Below are positions 34,701 to 46,429 of a stretch of 64,000 bases of DNA, piece after piece. Position 1 is the first letter of the stretch. The number at the start of each line of letters is the position of its first letter. The translations under genes and the position numbers were made by a program. The notes under the pieces are model-generated. The model did no database searches. It saw only the letters and a list, made by a program, of their open reading frames with translations, and was not told the origin of the DNA. Origin of the DNA: Zhengitettix transpicula (lineage: Eukaryota > Arthropoda > Insecta > Orthoptera > Tetrigidae). Location of the stretch: positions 21,293,001-21,357,000 of the forward strand of contig CM073593.1 of assembly GCA_037074705.1 (NCBI GenBank), given 5' to 3'.

Positions 34701-35195
34701 ATTACCACATTAAAATGCTAAATAGAGCCATCGAAGATTTATAGAAACATCAGCCTTCTTTAAATAAATTGCTAAACTTAACCAAACGCTTTTCTAAGAG
34801 CACTGATAAGGATTTGAGTCGTTTTACAGAAAAGAGGACTGTACGGTTTTCCACTAAAGCGGTAAATAACATCGAGGATATCTTAAATTGTCTCTACTAA
34901 AAAAATATTACCTTAAATTAATGTTTTTTAAGTCTGGTTTATTATTTTGGCCGTTATTGGCGTTACTCTAAACGCAGAAATATACTAAATCATTAAAGTA
35001 AAGCAAGCAGTTGTTTAATCAACTTACATCAACTCTGTTCACGTTTACGTGGGTTTATAATGTTCTTAATTTTATTCCAAAATGTGTTCTTAGCAATAGA
35101 GTATACAGCTCATAAACTCCACAGTTTGTCTCACCGCACGGTATGTGCACAGCTATATGCCGCCCATTATAGCCAGTTAAATCGTTAACTTAATC
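31775..35195. mobile_element. Large nested inverted-repeat (foldback) element
   Basis: The outer arms, about 31780-32050 and 34915-35185, are inverted copies starting with ATGGGCGGCATATAGCT (left 31787) and sharing TACCGTGCG, GTAAACGTG/GTAAATGTAA and TTCTGCGTTTnnAnTAnCGCCAA blocks. The inner arms, about 32150-32520 and 33115-33490, are also inverted copies, sharing ACCGAAAGCTCCTGTGT, CTGACAAATTAATA, AGTCTCTACGTTTCCTCA, CTGCTAAACGTTAAATA and CACCAATTTTTCAATGG (inner left read on plus). The centre (32.53-33.0 kb) is unique. No transposase was recognised and no clear TSD found. The right arm has about 1.4 kb extra between its two parts. Confidence 0.75.
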
Positions 35196-36005
35196 AACCG
35201 TTGATGGTATATGATCTTATTTTTAAGGACAAACGATATGAATAAAAGTACATGATATTTGACGCGTTAATGATAAAAAAGGATCGATACCATGTCCTAT
35301 CTCTTAAACAAAACTTTGTGTCTAAAGCTAAGTGTAACGCAGAATTTTTTCATTTATTTACTGAAGACCGTTAACTGGCTTTGAATGAAATTTCTTTATG
35401 TATCCTCGGTACAGTAGTTGCCGTGATAAGATTTATTTCGCAAATTTATTTCTATTTCTAGGTCTTCTTCTTTCTTTTTAAATGTCTATTTTAAGATGTA
35501 AGAATTTTTACGTTATATAGGGAATCTAAAAATATATAGACGTCAATTAACTACTTTAATTTAAGATTAAACAAATATAAACCCCCTGGTTATAGTCTTA
35601 GAAAACTTTAATAACAATATAATGATATTATACCAATGACACCATTATCTTTAAGATCCCTTTAATAAAAAATTTATTATCAAAATTTAGTTAATAATGT
35701 AATACATAATAAAAAATTTAGGACGTGAATAAGTATCTACTAAGTATTAGAGAGATCCATCCATTGTGTTTCAGAATTTTCATTATAAGCAATAAACTGT
35801 TAGCGTGAAGCTCATTTATTTTTGAGAAGGATTAAATTTTTCCAAGATTACTTTCGTAAATTTCCAGCTCAACATTTGTTCATTTTTCATTCCGTGGTGA
35901 TCCATCATTAAAGCCTTTGACAGGGCTGGCAAAGTGAACTCCCCACACCGTCAGTAAGCATATGTTTGAAGGGAAGGAACGGCTAGAAGAAGGTTATTAG
36001 AGTGG
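35196..36005. other. AT-rich spacer
   Basis: Nothing recognised; the last 150 bases are less AT-rich and lead into the next island. Confidence 0.4.
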
Positions 36006-36345
36006 CTCTCGGGCTGCATTTTGATCTTCATTTGTCTGACCCGTGCGGGGTCCTAATTACATAAGAGCCAGAGGGTAGTGCCGCCGTGTGTGTACAGATC
36101 TCGTCCGCTTTGAGAGGCTCTGCTAAAAAGCCCCCGGCGGAATCTACGAGCGAAGAAGTCGGGTCCCGAGTAAACAAGGATATTGCTGCCGCTGCCTGCG
36201 CCAATAGCAACGCATGTCCAACTTTCACGCTCCGCTGAACCGCCACGGTAAACTACTCTTCAAAAAAAACTGCTCCCGCCCACGCGTCTTCAAACTGCAT
36301 AACCTACTCTACATTAACGGCGCTGTCGACCAGTCGGCAGGTGAC
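36005..36345. promoter_or_regulatory. GC-rich island, candidate regulatory DNA
   Basis: CpG-containing segment between AT-rich flanks. The minus frame at 36028-36246 has no recognisable domain. Function is inferred from composition only. Confidence 0.25.
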
Positions 36346-36783
36346 TACCGAATTCATCGTTGAAGCTGCGTTCGCTAGCAAACAATAGTGATTATGAATC
36401 GAAAAGTTTAATCAATTTATCACTGACGCGTTTATTTCATAAGAAATGCTGTGAAGACGTTCAGTTTGAAGAGGCTCACGTCTGGAGTCTTCTGTTCGGT
36501 CGCTATCCAGTCATCGGAACCGTACACTGGACTGAAACCATAAAACCTTATGTGATTGCAGACACACGATCTGTAGTGCTCTTCATATATATTAGGAGAA
36601 TACTCTAAAGTCGTCATGGAAGCCCAATAGCCCCCACTCATATTAGACTCTGTGCCCATTCTATGACATATGTTACAGCTGATGGAAATCAGCTGATTTT
36701 GAAGGAAACGGGGGGTCAATTCTTTGAACTAATTGGGATATATAGACGAAAATAATATTATATTTTCGAAAATTATTTTTTCT
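36346..36783. other. Spacer with opposed chance frames
   Basis: Overlapping frames of 82 codons (plus) and 95 codons (minus) occupy 36360-36719. Neither shows a known motif. It may be an unidentified old repeat. Confidence 0.3.
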
Positions 36784-36787
36784 ATAT

Positions 36788-37793
36788 TGTAATGTTTAAT
36801 TAGAAAGTCTTTAATTTAATAAAATTTGATTCTCATTGAAACTATTTATGTAATAATTAACTGGAATGGCGTTATTTAAATAAAAGAATTAATTATTCAC
36901 AAACAAAAAAATTATTTTGTAGCAAATAATTTAAAACATTTACAAATTTAAAATATTAAATTTCTCAGGGTCTTCACTGGGTTTGATAATGGACACATCA
37001 ATTATATTTATAATCTTATTAACAAACAAATCACAATTAAAAGAAAAGAAATTTACTTGACCATTAAATTAGAACGAGATTTAAAATGAGAACGAAATTA
37101 AGAAGGAAAATGGTTAAAACGAATTAACAATTTAAACGGAGAATTAAATCTGACTTTTATCTTTCAATTACGTTTACACAGTATTTTGTTACTCACATTT
37201 GTCCAGCATACCTTTCGTTTTCGAAATACACTATTGCAGGATTTTACACTGATGCTAAAACTCACAGATTTTACACTGACTCTAAGCCTAAATTTTATAT
37301 GATGTCAGGAACTCGGATGAACCTCCCCTTTTGTTGTCAGCTACCTGTTGACTGCTTTGTCTTAGATGAATTCTGCTTGCCTTAGGTGAATTCCGTGGTC
37401 TGTAGATTTGCCGGTCTTTACTGCATGGGACTCAAACTGAAATTCTACTGTTTCTGGCAAAACTGCTTTTACTTAGCAAGTTTCGACGTTATGCTTTCGT
37501 GAATGTTTTACTTTGTTATCAGAAATGTCCAGGCACCAACCAACTCTGTTAAATCCTAATCGCCGACTCTGTTGAATTCCCCTCCAACTAACAGTTATAC
37601 CTTGACGATGTCTTTCCGCGAACTGAACTCTCGTCTCCCAATTTAGCGCGCATACGCCATTTTTCAGACCTTCCGACATAGGAACAGAGCTGGGCTACAT
37701 TGTCACTATGTTCTGGAAACTCTGCCGCTACAAAGGATTTATCAAACAATTTAAATTTTTATGATCAAACAATTAATGTCCTAATTAATTGGC

Positions 37794-37799
<6 letters not shown>
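36788..37799 (-). mobile_element. LTR-like family C element with ATAT TSD
   Basis: On the minus strand it begins TGTTGTGCCAATTAATTAGG (5' end at 37799) and ends CATTACA (at 36788). ATAT is duplicated at 36784-36787 and 37800-37803. The CAAACCCAGTGAAGACCCTGAG box lies at about 36963-36986, AGTCAGATTTAATTC near 37,145, and the donor-like GTGAGTAA at 37189-37196. A terminal reiteration at 36788-36848 repeats the TGTAAT start. The frame at 37473-37679 is a chance frame within the LTR. Confidence 0.8.
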
Positions 37800-37833
<34 letters not shown>

Positions 37834-38553
37834 TTATCTTTGAAGACGCAACACATTAATGTGATCGCTATTGCACTAATTAGGTCGCCGTTCTTTTTCA
37901 ATTTCACGTGCTGTTGTAGTTCTAGTATGCAGTGAGAATATCACATTGTTAGGAGATATCTTAAATAACCTTTAAAAGAGTTTAAAAAGAAAAACGATAA
38001 TCGTTCTAGATACGAGCTGCTAACATCCTGTGCTGAACATTTAGAAAAAAAACTGTCAACGGGATTGTGAAGGTACCGACCTAAGCGAATGAAGAAACAA
38101 GCCATCTGAAGTCAATATCTTTCTTGTCTTTAAAGAAAAAATGAAAAAAAAGGGTCGTACCAAAAGATAATTTAAGAAAATGTAAGCGGTGGCGATATTA
38201 GTAAACACCCACAATTTCAGAGATCACGAGTAAATACGTATCCGGAATCGCAAATTGTACCTGATAAGATAGAATAAAATTGTTAACAGTTAAAATTATT
38301 CATGTTATTTTTAATGTATTTCCAATCTTACAAAAGGTCGCTTGATGAAAGTCTCGAATGTTTCGAAGAAATATTAGATAAAAATTCAAGATCTATGCGA
38401 AACTAAATTGTCGAAAGTAATTTCGATAATTCTGCCGCAATTCCTTATTTATACCATTTAGCGTCCACCTTCCAGGGAAAGTCTGTTATAAAGTCTGGTT
38501 CTTGTACTCATGTTGACAAAGATAACTTATTTGTAAACAGGAATGGACTTCAG

Positions 38554-38596
<43 letters not shown>
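37800..38596. other. Spacer between two divergent LTR-like elements, with (TA)n at both edges
   Basis: (TA)n runs lie at 37800-37830 and about 38559-38596. The middle has no recognisable content. Confidence 0.5.
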
Positions 38597-38599
<3 letters not shown>

Positions 38600-39588
38600 A
38601 ATACCAATTAAACAGGCCATTAATTGGTTAATATAATTAAATGGTTAGCGGTACGAATGCGTAAAGTCGACAATCAAGGCGGGTTTTTCCTTTGTTTAAC
38701 AATGGAAACTGAAAAACCGCGCGCTTGGAGATCGGCAGTCTGGAATCGGCGATGAAAGGTGAAGGAGTCTAAAATCTGCGTACGAGAGATGAAACAGTTA
38801 AAAGTCGACGGGGAGATATAATATAGTTCAAATCACCTAGAGCAACAAACAGTAAAGTCTGCAGATATAAAGTACGAATGGTGAGATCCTGTATTCTTAC
38901 ATGAAAGCAAGCAAATATTTTTACGGAGAGATTTTCATAATAATTTGAACACGGTGAAGCAAATGGTTGCTTCACGCTGATTGAACAGTTTTCGCATAGA
39001 GAAGACCGGCATCCACTAGTTGACCAAACGGGGCGGCTCATCCGAGGTTCCAGATAGCAGAGGACGAGTATTTCAATCGTGTGCATTAAAAATTTCAATG
39101 AAGTGTAGAGTCTGTGTGAAAATGGCTTTTTAGTGTGGTAGTTTTCAAGCTACAAGAGAGATCTGGTACCAGACAGTGAGTAACAAAACTTTTATGCAAA
39201 TTTGTTAACAATAATTAAGAAGGTATAGTCAAATTTCGTTTTATTTAGTTTTCTTCTGTTTCACTTATCTTCATATTGTTTTAGGTTAACTTTTTATATT
39301 TGAATTGTTAATTGTCAGTTTATACATTGCTTTTGTTCTAATTATCAAACGCAGTAGTGACCCTGAAATATAGAGATCCGACGTATTTGATTGCAATGAT
39401 ATAAGAATTGCATTTTCATAAATACCACGAATTAATAAATGAAAATTAAAGTATTTGTTGTTAACTGGATGAAATTTGGCGTGCTAAATAGATATTATAC
39501 AATGTAAATTTAACAACAATAAATATTTAATTATAAATAAATTTTCGTTAATTGATTCATTAATTAACCCTAACTTGTTGTTTATTAC
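38597..39588 (+). mobile_element. LTR-like family C element
   Basis: It begins TGTAATACCAATTAAACAGG directly after (TA)n and ends GTTTATTAC at another (TA)n. GATCTGGTACCAGA and the donor-like GTGAGTAA are at 39163-39183, GTCAAATTTCGTT near 39,228, and ATCAAACGCAGTAGTGACCC near 39,345. It lies head to head with the copy at 36.8-37.8 kb. The 109-codon minus frame (38769-39098) is not conserved in other copies. Confidence 0.75.
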
Positions 39589-39641
<53 letters not shown>

Positions 39642-39642
39642 T
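39589..39642. repeat. (TA)n-(TG)n microsatellite
   Basis: TA and TG dinucleotide runs adjoin each other at the 3' edge of the LTR-like element. Confidence 0.95.
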
Positions 39643-40265
39643 TGGGTGTTTGAAAAAACTACTGCATATTAACATTTCAAAGTCAGAACAATTGTTCGTC
39701 ATTTTCAGAAAACAAATAAACCCTTAAAAATATAAATTACAACGTTTACTTTCAAAACATTCATTGTACAGGTTATAAAAGATCATTTTAAAAAATATAT
39801 ATATCTTGATCTTTTGAAGCACGATTGAGAATTACGAAATTTTTTATGTAATGGAATTGGTCAACCCTTGGTAAAATGAAATAATGGGCTTTCCTACCGC
39901 GTCAGAAGTCGAGCACCAATCAGACGTAGTCGTAACCGTTTAAACATTTATTACGTATTAATCTAACTTGATGTCGAGACAATGATCACCATTACATCAT
40001 CTTAATTTCTAGTGCATAAAATAGGAATGGGAAAGGAGAATCGAGAAAGATACCTACGATGATGCCTTATTCTCTCTCAGGTATTGAATAAAGGCTACCA
40101 TCAGCCGAGTCTCCTATAGTCTGTTTTAAATTAGAAGGCCGATGGTGATTACTTCCTGCGAGTGATGTAAGCTTCAATCAACCAATCACAATAGTGGTAT
40201 CATTCTACTGTTTTCAGATACCCGCATAAGTCGTGTGCCAATCGTGTCCCCCTCCACGCTTTCAT
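39643..40265. other. Spacer
   Basis: Nothing recognised. Confidence 0.4.
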
Positions 40266-40269
40266 GCCA

Positions 40270-40578
40270 GGAGACTTTTAGTTTAAAACGGACTATAGCA
40301 CAATTTTCCGTGGCAACAGTTATCACAGTTCAGATTAGAACAATCGGCCAGCTGCCTCCAAGCCTCGTCAAGGCTGGAATCTCGTGACGCATCAGCAAAC
40401 CTTGAACATGTCACCAGAAAGGCATTATAGAAGATCCGAAAGCCTGGCGTGATGCAGGATTCTCGATGGTTTTCCCAGCATTTCATCAAGGCGAATGTCG
40501 CGTAGGATTCTTAGAATCCTAGTCTACTCTTGGCAAACTTGCTCTCCCAACTAAGCCATATCCCTTACAGAGAAGTTG
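40270..40578 (+). mobile_element. Family A retroposon, strongly diverged sense copy
   Basis: The plus strand reads AACAATCGGCCAGCTGCCTC, then TGATGCAGGATTCTCGATGG, AGGCGAATGTCGCGTAGGAT and GAGAAGTTGCCAC. This is the same order as the sense (minus-strand) sequence of the other copies, but with many substitutions, 5' truncation and no clear TSD. It is the oldest copy in the window. Confidence 0.7.
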
Positions 40579-41580
40579 CCACAATTGGGAATTTACTTCA
40601 AAGTCGCATGTTTCTCAAAAATAATTAAGCTAACAGATTTTTTCACAACCAGTAAATCTTTAGAGGAAATTTACTTCGTAATATCAAACTGATAAGCTTG
40701 AACAACAAGACTAATAAGAACAACAAAGCTAATTTTTATAGTTCTATATGTATTTTATTCAACTCATTTACGTATCACAACTTTTTACAATCTCCATAAT
40801 TTTACATCTGAAATCATATATGGTATTTATCGTGTGTAGATATAAATAAAATATTACAATTTTTCAATTGAGAGGCAGCTTCTGTAACTAATCGTTACAA
40901 TAGACGCAACAAGTATGAAAAGTCTTAGTAATCCTTTCCAATACAGTAATTATACTAACCAAATTATAAACTATATATTTTTTCCATAAGCAGACGCCTA
41001 TGGCGAAAGACTCAATTGCATATAATTCTACGCCGTTTTCTAAACGTGACAATTAGTTCTGAAAACTAACGTTATGTCACAGAGTTAATAAAAAACAACG
41101 TGGAATTGCAACGTATTGTATATTAATTAAATAATAAATTCTATCAATGCTATTTAGAATTAGATCATTTTCTCCAACTATAATATATTCTTCTATTATT
41201 ATATAAACATGCTTAATAGTAAAATATGGTATTGCAACTCGCGAAAAACAATAATTTTAAAATCAGTCGTATTCTTTGTTGATTTGACTTCTGTGAGTAT
41301 GACAGCTAGACATTATTCATGAACATTCAAAAATTAATTTCTGAATGGCTAATTTAGTATATTGATTTTAAAAATAATAATTCTCGAATTAATAATACGA
41401 ACAATAAATATTCGATGTTTTATTTCTATTGTTCTGGTTTGATAGTTTAAGTAAACGAATAAATTACAATAAAATTTAACTGAAAAGGAAACTGTATGAC
41501 ACATCACTTTTCCATCGTGAAAGTGAACAGGGTTTGGAAGCAAACTACTTTCCTTACACAATCATTTGGCCGTCACATTC
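40579..41580. other. AT-rich spacer
   Basis: Nothing recognised. Confidence 0.45.
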
Positions 41581-42085
41581 GCCAGGTATTGTCGAGAGCA
41601 GAATAGCACTAATTAGTAAATACATAGAGGGTATTTTCTGGTCTATATGTCTGTAAGACGTGCAAGGAAGCGCGACGTTCGAAGTTAAATTAGGACTGTT
41701 GCAAAGTCAAACTTTTCCGAGAATGTTATTGAGCTCCCTTAGTAGCTGGATTATAGCAATGAATTCATTGTGGCGCCGGCTTTGTGAGGCAGCGTCAATC
41801 AGCTCGGTTTGTTTGCAGTTGTTCGCAGCATAATGACCTGATTGATCAAAGGGAGCACCGCTCCACAGCATAGACCACACACGAGACGCCGTCGTCGCCG
41901 TTCCGGAAACCGCTCCAGCTCTTCTTAGCTTGCTCAGTCACTGTTCCTGGCACCTGCCACCGGTCCCAACCTCACAACTACGGCCACAGTTCACCTCGCT
42001 CATTGCCCCGCTGCTGTGCACTGCTCTACGGAGGGAACTCGCTCAGGCTGGATGGGTTACAGCGATATTCCACCACACAACGGAC
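41570..42085. promoter_or_regulatory. Candidate regulatory island with TCF- and PBC/Hox-like sites
   Basis: Balanced-to-GC-rich segment. TGATTGATCAAAGGG at 41839-41853 overlaps an Exd/PBX-like TGATTGAT with a TCF/LEF-like ATCAAAGG. CACTAATTAG lies at about 41608-41617 and GCATAATGACC nearby. No good coding frame covers it. Enhancer function is inferred from the motif cluster only. Confidence 0.35.
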
Positions 42086-42929
42086 GTAAAACGAATCAGA
42101 TACGTTTATAATTTTGAAAGACCCAGGATCTTGAGCGGAAGTTTTTGAACACCCACAAGTATCTACCAACTATTAGTATTGTCGGGTTTTCCATTTCCAC
42201 GATGATGTTTTTTAAGAAGAGAAAGCTGAGAAAATTACAATTCCAAATTCATCCAGTACGGGCCGGGATTGCCGCACGATTTTATATAATTTTGAACATT
42301 CTGTATCCAAACTCCATAAACACAAGAAAGATATCCTCTACCTCTGCAAATTGTAGAGAAAAGCAACTTGAATCCTTGTCATAACCTTGTACATTCAACC
42401 CCGGTCCTTCCGGGAACAGACTCAAATCCCTGTACGTATTCCCCGCTCTGTACTACCATATAAAACAGAGCGTAAAACCTTGCTTAAACATTCAACTGCA
42501 GAAAGCCGCAATAGCTGTCTCCCTACGACTGAACCAAGTAGATCCAAAATCCACAATACAGTACGTACTCTCATGTAGTGAATATCTTCTTACCCTGAAG
42601 AGTTTCATTACTGTTCGCAACGTCGGTTGCCTTCATTCTTCTAGCTATACCTTATTTTATTAACATTTACTGTCCCTCATATTTATCTCGATTCGCAATT
42701 CTTCTTGCCTTCTTTGACCTGTCACATCCATTTCATACCTTTATTCTCAGCTTTCTTTTCACAAAAATTACCATGTAGGCTTATGGAAAACCCGACAACA
42801 TCTACTGAAGACTTCACACCGTTGACACAAAATTTTAATTCCATATACTTTCGAATTGATATGCGACTTAATACGTAAGTACTTCTTTGACATCTGCAAT
42901 TAGGCTTTGCGCCACTTCCAACAGATTGG
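42086..42929. other. Spacer including a decayed PLE-type 3' end
   Basis: At 42594-42622, CCTGAAGA...TTCGCAACGTCGG resembles the CTGAnGA...GAAACGTCGG end motif of PLE-like sequences, with one core base changed. The preceding frames (42145-42578) are not recognised and might be the remains of the element's coding part. Confidence 0.3.
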
Positions 42930-43855
42930 AGGAGACGAAAAAGTGTTTCAATTAGTTAACTTTTAAAAATTATTATATTTGAAGCCCTTTTTATTGTGTT
43001 CACCTCTTTTTGGACCCTTTTCAAATTTGAAATATTATTATATCTTTGCATAATAACAAATAGAGAATCCCGTTAGATTTTGATATGTTTTATTTTATGA
43101 ATGAACACTAGGGTTTTCCGTAGCGCCAAGAAGTCAAATCATTAATCTGCGGATAGTGTCGAGAGTCACGCACTTTTAAAAAAAATGACATCATAAACAC
43201 AGGAAATTATTTCAAAATAATTGGAGGTAAAATTGTGATTCACTAGAAAATATGTGTGCTGCAGATCACCTCTGGAATTTTCAACTTTTCTGCAATAATC
43301 TAACTTTTTCTCAATCTTTGGCGCGCCTTGAAGTGAGTAACCAGGCTCATGGTTGGCTTGAGACATCTCGGGGATATTCGGCGAGAGTTTTGTATATCTG
43401 AATCAATTTCACTTTTAAAAGACATTAATAAACTGTCTGGCTTAATTTACTTTCCTCGATTAATTTAAGCTTCCCAACTCTCCTCACAATACATTCATAA
43501 TGTGCTTGTTGGTAATGGCTCTAAAACAACAACAAATAATATAATGTGTCAGGTAATATGGAATTTATTGACTGATGCTTTCATATTCATTGTTACACAT
43601 ATGCAAAAATTATTTTCCTATGAATTTCAATCAATCATAGTAAAGATACATTCGGTTGTAGGTAAGTAAAAAAATTATATTGTTTTAATTGGTTGATATT
43701 TCAAAAACTTTTGTCCAATTTATACTTACATCAGAATAATTTCTGATGCAGAGATATGATAATGTTTCAAATTTGAAAAGGGCCCAAAACGAGGTGAAAA
43801 CAATGAAAAATATAGAAGTTTTAGTTTCTCATCTGGTTAATAAGTACATAATTAA
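42930..43855. mobile_element. Inverted-repeat element, about 0.9 kb
   Basis: Arms at about 42940-43055 and 43745-43850 are inverted copies: both give GTTTTCACCTC-like, then GGnCCCTTTTCAAATTTGAA, ATnTTATTATATCTnTGCAT. The middle is AT-rich and non-coding apart from a 66-codon chance frame. No TSD was identified. It looks like a MITE or foldback element. Confidence 0.55.
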
Positions 43856-44872
43856 GAAATAAGAAGCATGAGGAAATAAAAACCGAGCGTTGAACTCGAT
43901 AGAAGTCAGAATAATAAACTGAGAAGTTGTAAATGTGAAAATTTAGTTTGGACTACATATGTATTATGGAACGTCAGGTTAAATTAGTCTCGCCTTGGTT
44001 ACTGACTTTCGTCGAAATCCTTCAAAATTACACAAACGACTGGGTAAACAAAACATTAATTATCCATTCATTACGGTTTAATTATAATCAGGTAGTCACT
44101 TTATTTTACGAGGTCAATCCGAAATAAATTAAAGGAACATATTAAAATTAGGATGACCAAATTTCAGACAAAGGAATATGAATGCTTTCCTGGTATTTAA
44201 AATTCTTCATTCTTTGTATCTGGAATTAGTATTACCAATGACGAATTCAATCGTTCTACTATTATTCCTACATAATAGTTACATTTATATATAAAATAAA
44301 ACCAATATATTTTTATAGGCAATGCACAATTTCTTAAAATGGAATGTGCTGTCTCAAAACGGGATGCCGAAATTGTTTTTAGAGATATTCAAGCCAATAA
44401 TTGGAAATTGTGGAAATCTGTGACTGTGATTGAATTTTTAATTATTTACTAATAATTAAATACGCTAACATCTATCATCATTATTCTAATTAATAAAATA
44501 TACATAATATTGTATGTAAACTTGTAGAAAAATTTTTAAACCTATTTAATTTTTTAATTATAAATCGTATATTTTTCAGTTACTAAATTACTATTAAATT
44601 AGCCGTAAGTCTAATTTCTTGTAAAAATTACAAAACAGTTTTTGGTTCTTTTCAATTTTCTACAGAAAGAAATATTAATAATATTGCCTAATTAATCATC
44701 TATAATTTTTATGTTGCTGTATAACTACTAACGCTATAATAGCTAACCCATAGTTATAAGTAAAGTGATCCAATTTCAGTAACGTTTCTTCGTTTTTCGC
44801 GGCTGAAGGAAGTGCAGCTAAGTACGTAATCGATACAATCATTTGACTTTTTGGGAACACTAATAAGTGACT
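43856..44872. other. AT-rich spacer
   Basis: Nothing recognised. Confidence 0.45.
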
Positions 44873-45045
44873 AAGCAGACCTGCGTCACCACCTCGCCTC
44901 ACAGAGGTCGCGGGTTCCAATTCCAGATTGTACTCGTCGTGGTCAGGAAACCTAGGGGTAAGACTGAAAGAGAATCTCTACGTAGAACACATAACACTCC
45001 AAAAAAATACGGAATGTGTCATGTAAAATTGTAATGTTTAATGTA
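44873..45045 (+). mobile_element. tRNA-derived SINE, diverged copy
   Basis: It matches the 8.6-kb SINE: GCGTCACCACCTCGCCTCAC, CAGAGGTCGCGGGTTCCAAT (decayed B box near 44913), CGTCGTGGTCAGGAAACCTA and GGAATGTGTCATGTAAAAT. The A box is largely lost. Confidence 0.8.
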
Positions 45046-45284
45046 TATATTGTTATATTTTCAAATTATAAATTTATTCCATTGTTAACCGCACCCAACA
45101 ATACAAATTAATTTTTACTAGTCGTTCTTGTTTTAAGATTTACATTTCGGCCACGGCAGTCAGCAGAAATTGACCTGTCTATCAAAATTTTATAAGCCTA
45201 ACTAAATTTATATTCTTTATTATATGCCAAATGTTTCTTAAAATTTTTTATTCAAATCATCGTAATTTTTTGTAGTTTTAAACA

Positions 45285-45380
45285 TGAACCTGATGAGGTC
45301 TGTCGTCAAATAAGCGACGAATCGTTGTTTAATTTTACATTCATAAATTCTTTTTTCTGAAATTGGCTGATGTTTACTTA
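45285..45380 (+). repeat. PLE-type 3' end with hammerhead-like core
   Basis: CTGATGA (45290-45296) is followed by GTCG (45302-45305) and CGAC (45315-45318), which can pair, then GAATC, a one-base variant of the GAAAC core. The segment is cut at its 3' side by the Helitron insertion at 45381. Confidence 0.4.
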
Positions 45381-45619
45381 TCTATATAATAAAAAAGATT
45401 GTATATTTGTATGTATGTATTTACGTTATTCTCTATATATATTTAAACGCGTGTACAGATTGCAACAAAAATTGGTACACATATTCTTCAAACGACGAGA
45501 AACGGTACTGTAGGAGTGAGAAAATAAAGGTGGAAAGAATTATAATTTAAAAAATGTGATCATTTTGTGTTAAATTACTGCGCGTCAAGAATAATGACTT
45601 CACAGCACACACACACACA

Positions 45620-45683
<64 letters not shown>

Positions 45684-46076
45684 CTATGCGATGATACTGC
45701 ACAACAAAGTAAATAGTTCCTTTTTTCGTAATGAAATAAAGCAGAAATATTTTGATTGAATAAGATGTATAATTTTATCCAGCAATACTCCATCGAATGA
45801 TAATAAAAAAATACGAAAGGTTATACTTTAAAAATTCGGCACGTACCATGTTTTTGCCCAAATGTACTGGAGGAGACATATAATGATGGTAAAATCAATA
45901 CCTAATATTTATTAATCATTATAATTTAATATATTTCTAATGTGCTGAAACTGACGATTTATTTCAAATGAGATTCTTGGAAATTTTGGTTATATGTGAA
46001 TATCATTATAATTTCACATATTTGATTGTAAAAGTGTAAAGAATGAGAATCCGTGCAACGGTGGGCACCCAGCTAG
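45381..46076 (+). mobile_element. Non-autonomous Helitron
   Basis: It starts TCTATATAATAAAAAAG directly after a host A (45380) and ends CTAG (46073-46076) before a host T (46077), the classic A^T insertion of Helitrons. The 3' end has a short hairpin region: CCGT-GCA-ACGG at 46051-46061 and GGTGGGCACC at 46060-46069, a few bases before CTAG. No Rep/helicase frame is present, so it is a non-autonomous rolling-circle element. It carries an internal (CA)n-(GA)n microsatellite. Confidence 0.88.
45605..45680. repeat. (CA)n-(GA)n microsatellite within the Helitron
   Basis: About 18 bases of CA repeat are followed by nearly 60 bases of GA repeat; the frame across it is an artefact. Confidence 0.95.
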
Positions 46077-46085
46077 TTTATAAAC

Positions 46086-46412
46086 ATAATTAGGTCTGAT
46101 TTATTAGAATACCCTGAGAATGACGCTTAGTTTTTCTTTATTGAATAAAAACATTAAAAATATACAGAAAAGAAATATTCTGAAGTTGACCGGCGAGCAG
46201 AAAAATGTTTCATGTGGCGTTAACTCTCAGAAAGCTAGGACAGGCATGTTTTAACCGGTCCACGGATTCCAAAAATTTCACATTTCCTCAAATGCATGTT
46301 TCATATCTGCATCACAAATTAGCTCTCTTAGAAACCAACAGACGCATCTGGGGTGATACTATAAACTATGTTGCATATATGCTACACTATGGTCTAAAGG
46401 CTATTACAGAGT
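46086..46412 (-). mobile_element. piggyBac-like MITE, truncated second copy
   Basis: On the minus strand it matches the 29.44-kb MITE: CCTTTAGACCATAGTGTAGC, ATATGCAACATA, GTCTGTTGGTTTCTAAGAGA, TTTGTGATGCAGATATGAAA and TCCGTGGACC. The TTAA end is mutated and the inner half is missing, ending near the Helitron 3' end. Confidence 0.82.
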
Positions 46413-46429
46413 AAATTATTCCGTTTTTG

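Noticed and set aside
36360..36719. Opposed 82- and 95-codon frames as a gene
   Set aside because: They overlap antisense, have no recognised motif and no splice or start context.
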